A DNA stretch of 64,000 nucleotides. Origin: Hymenochaete sp. R1 (taxonomy: Eukaryota; Basidiomycota; Agaricomycetes; Hymenochaetales; Hymenochaetaceae). Made by a program: the position numbers and the translations under genes. How positions within the stretch are numbered: position 1 is the stretch's first letter; the number at the start of each line of letters is the position of its first letter. Under the pieces are notes generated by a model, which saw nothing but the letters and a program-made list of their open reading frames with translations, had not been told where the DNA came from and did not search any database. The stretch spans positions 62,001 to 126,000 of the forward strand of contig JAFREE010000021.1 of the NCBI GenBank assembly GCA_019400425.1, given 5' to 3'. This document shows positions 56,233 through 64,000 of the stretch, in pieces.

Positions 56233-59200
56233 ATGGCCAGGAGAAAGCGCGACCTAGACGATGGAGACGACTCGGATGCTTCGATGAGCTCCAACGACGA
56301 AATCGACGATTTTGGATTAAACGAAGACGAACGCGCAGAACGTGACTTGTTCAGAAACAAGCGGAGACGGAAGGGTAACGGAAAGGACTCTGCGACTTAC
56401 GGTATCTTTGGAGAAGACAGTGAAGATGAAGGATTTAGCGGTCGGAAAACCAAGCCAGAGAAACGCAGCGATTGGACAAAGTACGTTTAGGACGGCCACC
56501 TTGTCGAAATATTCTGTCGTAAGTGCTCATAACTTCCTTAGAGCGCCTTCTTTCATTGCAAGTGACAATAAGGTCAAAATTACCGAGGAGCAAAATCTAC
56601 AATCGTCCGACTCAGAAGAAGAGAAGGCCGATGGGTCAGGCGATGAACAAGGCTCTCAAGAATCTGTGGACGAAGAGGATGCCAGCGATTCCTCTGTCCC
56701 TCCATCCCCCAGGGTCCGTTTGGAAGATGACGACGAGGAAAGTCCTCCTGCAGGAGGATCTCAAGAGACGTCGAAGGATAATGCTCCTAGCCAAGTGCCT
56801 GCTTTTGGCTTTGGTGGTTCTGGCATCGGTGCGAGTGGAAGTGGGATTGGTGCAAGCAGGGGCGGGATCGGTAGCAAAGGAGGAATAGGCTCTTCACGCC
56901 CCACACCCGAAAGCAACGACACCCAATCAGCTATCCCAACTGCGTTTGGCTCAAGACCTCAACGGTCGTTCGTCCGGAGTGATTCCGCCCAACCACCTCC
57001 CCGCTCATCAACACCTCTTTCAATGGCTGACCAGATGGCTTTTAACAAATTATCGGGGTCTTTTGGCTCAAAAATGCTGTCTAAGATGGGGTGGCAAACG
57101 GGTATCGGACTAGGAAAAGAGGGTGCCGGCATTGTTACACCTGTCGAATCGAAACTACGGCCAAAGGGAATGGGTATTGCGTTCAAAGGATTCAAGGAGC
57201 GGACGGAACAGAGCAAGGCCGAAGCTCGTAGGCGAGGAGAAGTTGTCAGTGACGATGAGGAGGAGAAACCATCGAAGCGAGGGAAGAAAGCCAAAGCCAA
57301 AGTGCAATCGCAAGGAGAGGAAGTCTGGAAGAAGCCGAAGAAAGTGAAGGTCCGAACGGAGCACAAGACGTATGAAGAGATTATCGCAGTGGCTGGTGGA
57401 GAAGCTCCTCCTGGCGTTGGGAAGATCATCGACGCTACTGGAGCTACGGTATGCTTGTCTCAATTCCATTTCCGCCGTGGTGCTAAATTTAACTATAGTT
57501 ACGAGAAGTGTCTTCCATTGCGGACGTTTCAGTGGCTTCATGGACGCCTTCTACCGACCCAGCTCGAATACCAGAAGTTAGACACAACTTACGCCTTATT
57601 ACTGAAGACTGTCGCGTTCAGCTTGAAGGCCTCGCTCAGGAAGGTAGAGGTATTTCAGAGCGGAAAAAGTGGATACAAAGTGAAGATTTGCGGTTGAGGA
57701 GGAGGGTCGAACTCGAAGCAGATTGTGAGTATACACTTCTCTACTTTAGAATAGTTTCCTGACATACGTACAGTAATTCAGAAATTACAGGCGATTCATC
57801 TTGCCGTTGATGATATCAGCTCGAAAGCAAAGGAACTTACACTATCAGATTACGAACCTTCGCTTGGTGCCTTCTCTCCCTCTGTGGATAAGCTTGTAAC
57901 TGGTTACTCGAAAGAATACGACCAATACCGACTGGACGAGATTGTTGTCGCCGCTATAGCACCCACCGTAAGTACTTCCTCTATTATGATTTATCTCGTT
58001 CCGCTAACAGGACTGCAGTTTAGGCGAGTTATGGCTACTTGGACTCCGCTGGCCGAGCCTTCTGCGCATATTGATCATCTGCTCAAGTGGCGGTCGGCTC
58101 TGAGAATATCAAGCACTGAGCCTGTAGATAATATGCAAATGGACGTTTACGGTGCGAAGTCAAATTCAGTAGCCGTTCAAGTCGCTCAAATGTAAGCCAG
58201 GCCAGATATGCGCGTACAATCGCTCATACTTTTTTACAGTGACCAATCGATGACGCCTTACGAAAGTCTTCTATGGAATGTGTGGTTACCAAGAGTCAGA
58301 ACAGCGATCAAGTATGTGCGTTATATTCGTCAACAAGAGACATTGGCTTAGCATTTGTTTTTAGTAATGATTGGTCGCCATCCATACCGTCCCCTGTTGT
58401 CAAGCTATATGAATCATGGTCCAGCGTGCTTCCTCAATTCATCAAAGACAACATGCTTGACCAACTTATTCTGCCCAAAGTGGCGGCAGCTATCTCGAAA
58501 TGGAGCCCGAAAAGGGACGAGTTCTCGTTACAGTCGATGGTCTTTCCCTGGCTGCCACATGTTGGCCTAAGAATGGAGGCCTTCGTGGACGATGCTCGGA
58601 GAAAAATCAAGAGCATGCTACGTTCATGGTCACCGAGCGAGGGGGTTCCGAAAGACATGTTACCGTGGAAAGATGTTGGTCCTCTTCTTTCTTTCGTACC
58701 GTCCCCGTACTAACTGTGCGTTAGATCTTCGGCTTGAAGCAATGGGAGGACATGTTGCTCAAATACGTCGTTCCCAAGCTTGGTGCACTCCTTCGTGATG
58801 AATTCCGTGTCAATCCGCGGAACCAGATTATGGACCCTTTAACTTACACTTTCGCGTGGTCTAAAATCCTCCGGCCTTCCATTGTTGCGCAGATGCTCGA
58901 AAAAGAGTTCTTTCCGAAGTGGCTCGACGTCTTGCATCTCTGGCTTATTCAACCGACAGCGAATTTCGAGGAAGTTGCGCAGTGGTATCAATTTTGGAAG
59001 AACACGTTCCCTGAGGATGTGCGAACGATTCCAGCCGTCGAGCAGGGATTCACTCGCGGGTTGCAAATGATCAATCAAGCGCTTGAGCTCGGGAAGGATG
59101 CTCCGACGAAGCTGCCCAAGCCGGACCATGCTACTCGCGCCCCGTCGCCTGGCATAAGCAACGCAAGTGCAACTACGCGACAACGACCTTCAGCTACTCG

Positions 59201-59447
59201 CACGCAGGAAATCACATTCCGCGAGATTGTGGAAGAGTTCGTCGCGTCTCACAACCTACTGTTTATGCCTGCTGGGAAAGTCGACGCGAAGTCACGATTA
59301 CCATTATATCGCGTCTCGAAGAATATTGATGGGAAAGGAGGGGCGATGTTTTATCTTCTTGATGATGCGGCTTGGATACCGTCCGAAGATGGGGATGCGA
59401 AGGCTGTTTCGCTGGAAGAGATGGTCTTGAGAGCGACGAAAGCATGA
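56233..59447 (+). CDS. G-patch splicing factor TFIP11/NTR1
   Basis: Eight exons (56233-56480, 56542-57448, 57499-57724, 57774-57967, 58019-58191, 58240-58311, 58365-58674, 58725-59447) give 950 residues. The acidic N-terminus (MARRKRDLDDGDDSDAS) includes the TIP N-terminal region with FGLNEDERAERDLF and YGIFGEDSEDE. The G-patch starts SKMLSKMGWQTGIGLGKEG and is followed by KGMGIAFKGF. The large helical GCFC domain follows (GKIIDATGA, LSDYEPSLGAFSPSVDKL, SLLWNVWLPRVRTAI, YESWSSVLPQFI, FVDDARRKIKSMLRSW). The C-terminal part has TFREIVEEFVASHNLLFMP. The protein activates the DHX15/Prp43 helicase to take apart the intron-lariat spliceosome. A Gly-Ile-Gly rich repeat lies at about 56815-56900. Confidence 0.93.
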
Positions 59448-59638
59448 TCACCTCAAAAATTGCCGTTGGCGTTATCTTACCATCAATGTATTATTACTGG
59501 TCGATTCGCAACATCATTCTAGGAAATGGTTTCGTCGTATAACTCGTTATAAGCTATTTGTACTTATTTGGGCTTGCCATTTGACGCGTCGCGACACGTC
59601 GATTGAAATCCGCTTTCCCTTAACCTCTTACCACGACC

Positions 59639-61431
59639 ATGCATTTACAAGCCACGCTCGACGCTCGAGCTCTCAAGCGTATGCGAACTTCTCTATATAC
59701 GAGAAACAAACAATCTAATTATGCGAACAAAAGCCTTCGCAAGAGCTCTTACCTGCATATCACGATACGGCGACGACGCTATAATCCACGCCTCTAAGGA
59801 CAGGCTCATCTTAACATCTATGAACCAAGCCAAATCCGCTTTCTGTAGTTTCACGTATAGACGAGGGTTTTTCTCGAAATACGTCGTGACCCAAGGTTCT
59901 GATTCGTCTGCTGGGCCGTCACGTAATCGTGGTCGAGAGGCATCACACGAGACAGGTAGCGTTCTTCTCAAGTGCCAGCTTCAGACAAAAGCAAGTAACA
60001 GAGCCCAACTTCCTATTTAACCTATAATTAACCTATTTTCAGTCCTTGTTGGCTATTTTGAAACACAGGAACAACGAAAAAGGCGTCGAGAAATGCGAAT
60101 TGACCATCATAGATGGGGCGGACACTCCAGAAGAGGAGATACGCGAGAGCGAGGACTCCCTCGAAAGTAGGCTTATCGTCAGACTTCATTGCCGGCTTGG
60201 TGTAATCAAGACCCATCGGCTGTTGCTCAATGTTCCATCGAGTGATGAAGCGCCGGTCATGCGAGATGACTTATACGAAAGTCGACTCGTCGTGCAGGCT
60301 CAAATTGTGAAGGAGATGATAGAGCACTTCCCGAATGCTCGTGGAACGAAAAATGATCCGGAGCTTGTTTGGACGTTCGACGAGGCGGAAGTGAAGGTGA
60401 AAAGCGTAGATAAAAGCTACGAAAAGGGTATATAAATATGTTTAGTCCCGCTGATAAGGTATTGGAAACTGATTGGTTGTCGTCTTTAGGGAGATCACAG
60501 ATAGCGTCAGAGCTTTCTCTAAGTGGAGAAGAGTTTGATCGGTACGACATCAGCCTGTCGCCCGTTACGATTGCTTTCTTTTTGCGCGAATTCTACGTAT
60601 GTGCCATTTCGCATTGTCCTTGATAATACGTCGATCGATTGTTTCTCGTCCAGGCTACAGTCATGCTTGCCGATGCTTTGAGCACGTCCCTCGACATTCG
60701 TTTCACCGAGAATGAAAAACCGGTATATGTCAACGTTGAGGCGGAAGATTGCACAATGCTTTTTGTCATCGCAACAAACCACTTGCGTGAAGCCGTGGAT
60801 GTGCCCAGATCGCAAGTACGAAGGATGCTACCTGCTCATGCTGGAAGTCGGATCGCGTTAGGCGTCGCGGCGGCTGCGAAGAGACCCTCGGACAGCAACG
60901 GAACCCCCGCTCCTTCTCGGCCAAGGATCAGCACAGGTAACGATGCTAATGAACCACAACACGAATCGGATAGAAGTCATCGTAGTCAGCGTACACCGGG
61001 TACAGCATCTGCTACCTCGTTCAGTGCCATGATGCAGGATGGGATGGATTCAAATATGTTTGCCGACGAAGACAAGGGCAACGACACCGCTTTCGCACCT
61101 CCTACATCACAATCTCAGCCCCTCTTTCTTGCGTCTCAAGTTTCTGTCGCGGACATGGAAGTCATTCGACAATCCGGCCTTGGTATTGAAAATATGGATG
61201 CCGATGAGTTTGCAGCAATGCTCGAAGGTGATGGTGAGGAGATTGGAGAGGGCATTTCGGATGGAGAGCACGCTCGGAGGGCCTCAACTTCAGAGTATGA
61301 TGAACTTGAGGAAGAAATGGGACTCACTCAAAGAGAAAGCTTTCCCCAGAAGGTAGTCTCATTTTGTGCCGTGATCGGACGTTTGCTTACTTCATTACTT
61401 GCAGTCTTTCCGTGCTTTGTTCGATGATTAA
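59639..61431 (+). CDS. RAD9: checkpoint clamp subunit Rad9
   Basis: Six exons (59639-59678, 59734-59990, 60043-60405, 60459-60596, 60654-61352, 61405-61431) give 507 residues. The N-terminus MHLQATLDARALKPFARALT and HASKDRLILTSMNQAKSAF form the first PCNA-like lobe; SLLAILKHRNNEKGVEKCEL and LIVRLHCRLGVIKTHRLLL continue it; SLSPVTIAFFLREFYATVML and DIRFTENEKPVYVNVEA form the second. The tail is disordered and acidic, and the last exon adds SFRALFDD. Rad9 forms the 9-1-1 clamp with Rad1 and Hus1 and recruits checkpoint kinases to damaged DNA. The second intron begins with GC (ACAAAA|gcaagt). The third intron is placed at 60406-60458 because the shorter alternatives break the frame. Confidence 0.92.
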
Positions 61432-62789
61432 TCTTCACATTTGCGTTCACAAAACTACGATGTCCGCTTCCGTACGTTTGCAGTTGGCTCAAGCTTTGTA
61501 TTCCGGTCAGAAACTACATTCCTATAATCAGCTCACAAAACTTTAAGTAAACTTTCAGATTATACGACAAAGATGCATTAATATTGCCACAAAGGAGGTC
61601 GATACCCTTTGTATTGACTGATATTGCTCAAGGAGCTAGTGTGGATGTTTTGATGAATACTAATTTGAACGTTTTGCATGAAACAATCATGATTAAAAGC
61701 GATTTGGAGACCGTAGGTAGGTATCATGCTGCTTTATGTAAGTCCTTTGAGTACATATCAGGCCCGGGGAAATTCATTCGTAAACGCCAACATGTCAATA
61801 AAAACGGCCCTCTCACCCGCCCTTCAGCCCATGCTTAAGCTTCCTCTGTTCGGCATCGTCATTGCGAGCACAGCTTCAGACTTTTTGACGACCAAAGTAT
61901 GAAGGTGCATACAAAGAGTCTGGAAAGGAACCACAGACACGTCATTGACTTTGCTCGAGAGCCGACTTCACTGAAACCAGATTCGAAGGACATTTTAATA
62001 CATGCAACCCTCAAAGACAAGGCGGCTGCCACGAGACGCAAGGGTCGAACAGTCCTGCTTTGACTGAATGACCCGATCCATACTTGCTTTGTTCAGACAG
62101 GGTCGAGATATGCATTCAATAGCATGATCGGTACTGAAAGCTTGCTCCCACTTTTGACTCTTTTACCTGAGCTCGTCGCATCACGAGAATCTCCGAAACG
62201 AATTTGTTGATGACTTCTTCAAGGCCAAGAAAAGCATAGCAATGACGAGGACGGTCGAAAAGTTGTTCGAGAAAGGTCGATCCAAGGCCAAAGCTGTGTT
62301 CGTGATTACGCTCGATGCATGGCTTGCGCATAAAGAATGAGAAGGTAACAAGGACGAGTCCGTCGAAAAAGTGTTCGGCCTTCCCGACAAATTGTTCACG
62401 TTCACGTTTAGTGCTTTAAAGTCACCGCCAAATGTTTCTTGTGCATCATTCACCAGTTCTGCATCCCACAGAGATGTGATGCTGGTGGATAACAAGTTAG
62501 CGATGCTGACTTCAGTCCATCTTTTCTTCATTTCCAAGTCAAAAGCAGAGCTAGCCTGATCCGACACTCTAGCTGCGAAATACGCAGAGCTGTAAAAAGT
62601 CTTGGAATCGACTTATAATTACAAAGTACGCTTTCCCTCTGAATAAACCGCTCTAACATGTAGCTTGCATCATTAATCATCGTACAACATTGCATATCTG
62701 CTGTAGAAAATAAGTTTCCTCTCGTAAACACAAATGCCTGAAGAAGCTATGCATGAACAAAAAAGAATGGTTTACGGACCTGTCTCATT
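61432..62789. other. intergenic with unexplained open frames
   Basis: About 1.35 kb between convergent genes. A few stretches look somewhat protein-like, for example a plus-strand frame around 61900-62060 (NHRHVIDFAREPTSLKPDSK) and a minus-strand frame at 62181-62567, but they do not connect through splice sites and no family is recognised. It may contain decayed coding sequence. Confidence 0.3.
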
Positions 62790-64000
62790 TCACCATTGAG
62801 TTTGCCTTCTATTCCGAGCCTGCACTCTGCGTGGAATCGCAGGATCTCGACCTTGCCCGACACCATTCGCATCGACAGATAAGGTCGACGATCGAGTCGG
62901 CAACCTTACCGTCTCTCCCACTCGTCTTGAGGAAGTCCTGGCTGCTGTGAATTCATTTGATATATTGCTACCAGTCGCTCCCCAATCTGAAATGCCAAAA
63001 ACACCCATACGAGGTCCTCGTAACTCCTTCCTTGCTCTATGATTCAGCTCGTCAAATGAAAAAAGACTAGAGTCGTTATCCATAGCTCCCGCGGGCCTCT
63101 CGCGACTGAGTCCAGCACCACCCTCGTCACCGGGAGTTCCTTGACCTACGACGTCGGACTGCGACTGTTCTTCGTGTGTTTCCTCGTTCGAATGGTTTAT
63201 CACTCCCGATCCAAGCACGAAGCAAGCGCAGGCATTAAATATCAGACCCGCACTAAGAATAATAGATGCAGCCTTTGGTTCCCATCCGTATTGTGCAGTA
63301 CTTTCCTCGAGCCAAGTGTATGCGCATACGGCAACGAAGAAAACGAGCGCAGCTGCGCCTCCCCAAAGAGATGGGGTTGCGTATAGGAAATAAAAGAGTT
63401 GGGAGCGGCTGACGAGGAACTAAAGTCATATAAATAAATAAAGGTTGAATAAGACTGGAATGAAATGAAAACATACCTGGAGACGGGCTGGAGTGATATT
63501 GATACGACACAACAGACCGAACATGATTGAAAGAATACTCCCAAACATGGAGGCAGCTACAGCAGCATGTGTCATTCTTCGTAAGTCTCCTACAATCAGG
63601 AGGTTACAACTTGAGCTGGGATGATCTTGTGAGCCCCATGAACTAGCGAACGAAGAGTGAAAACTCACGCTAACAGCAAACCAGACTGCAACATGAACGT
63701 CAGCATGACTCTACACAAAGAACCATTGCAAAACTCACAACAATGGTGATGTTCTCAATCTTGAACATTAAGACGCTGTACAGACGAGCCCAGTCTCTTT
63801 GCATTTCATGCCTGCCAGTGGAAGACCGTTAGTGTCGGTTCATATGTACAGTAGTGGGCGCAGTAATGACCTTCTTGTCGATTCCTCTGAGGCATATCCA
63901 AGTGCCAGCAGCTTGGGTATTCTCAATAGATTATACGACCTCTCTTTCTTCTTTTTCTTCGGAAGAAGACTGCCCTTAGATTGTTTCAGTGCCGCAGGCA
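62790..64000 (-). CDS. multi-pass membrane protein, 5' part outside window (partial)
   Basis: Only the 3' exons are visible. The last exon is 63419-62790; the one before ends at about 63477; further exons run through 63900-64000 (a basic stretch LPKKKKKERSYNLLRIPKLL). Hydrophobic segments include AAVAASMFGSILSIMFGLL, FYFLYATPSLWGGAAALVFF, and SIILSAGLIFNACACFVLGS, so at least three membrane spans are present. The C-terminal tail after residue SGVINHSNEE is long, hydrophilic and probably cytoplasmic. I do not recognise the family. Confidence 0.65.

Noticed and set aside
60406..60458. An 18-bp intron (gtatat...tttag) in RAD9
   Set aside because: Too short, and it gives the wrong frame; the 53-bp intron from gtagat keeps the frame and the family sequence.
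1..64000. tRNA, rRNA, CRISPR arrays, prokaryotic operons, intact transposons
   Set aside because: No cloverleaf, rRNA core, repeat-spacer array, terminal repeat or reverse transcriptase/transposase motif could be identified by eye.

Overview
This window is nuclear DNA from a filamentous basidiomycete, most likely an Agaricomycete. Genes lie on both strands, coding exons are cut by many short introns (mostly about 50-60 bp, GT-AG with two clear GC-AG cases), and the families present are typical of mushroom-forming and wood-decay fungi: DUF6533-type membrane proteins, F-box/propeller proteins, expanded FAD monooxygenases, a psi-producing oxygenase and a GPI-anchored cupredoxin. I saw no rRNA, tRNA, CRISPR or intact transposon. 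Splice models were built by hand from donor/acceptor signals and frame continuity; most close to an exact multiple of three.

Layout. 0-10.6 kb: the 3' end of a gene with a transcription-factor-like tail, a secreted cupredoxin (-), a serine-rich protein (+), a six-exon unknown protein (-) and a ROG1-type lipase (-). 10.6-22.2 kb: a poorly resolved stretch with broken coding fragments, two paralogous DUF6533-like membrane proteins in opposite orientation, a small MPKIFGL-family protein, the COPI epsilon subunit and a probable OB-fold protein. 22.2-27.3 kb: two head-to-head F-box/propeller paralogues and the second MPKIFGL-family protein.

27.5-44.2 kb is the most distinctive region: four complete FAD-dependent monooxygenases (called FMO1-4 here) with conserved exon structure, interleaved with two intact intronless copies and one decayed copy of an unrecognised protein family. 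The 3' third of FMO1 and FMO4 is almost identical, including the 3' flank, which looks like recent gene conversion between inverted copies.

44.4-64 kb: a 15-exon psi-producing oxygenase (oxylipin synthase) whose P450 half lacks the heme-thiolate cysteine, a PIF1 helicase, an alcohol O-acetyltransferase, a TFIP11/NTR1 G-patch splicing factor, the checkpoint clamp subunit Rad9, and the 3' part of a multi-pass membrane protein. Apart from the monooxygenase cluster the genes look functionally independent: vesicle transport (COPI epsilon), spliceosome disassembly (TFIP11), genome maintenance (PIF1, Rad9), lipid/oxylipin metabolism (lipase, Ppo, acyltransferase) and ubiquitin adaptors (F-box).
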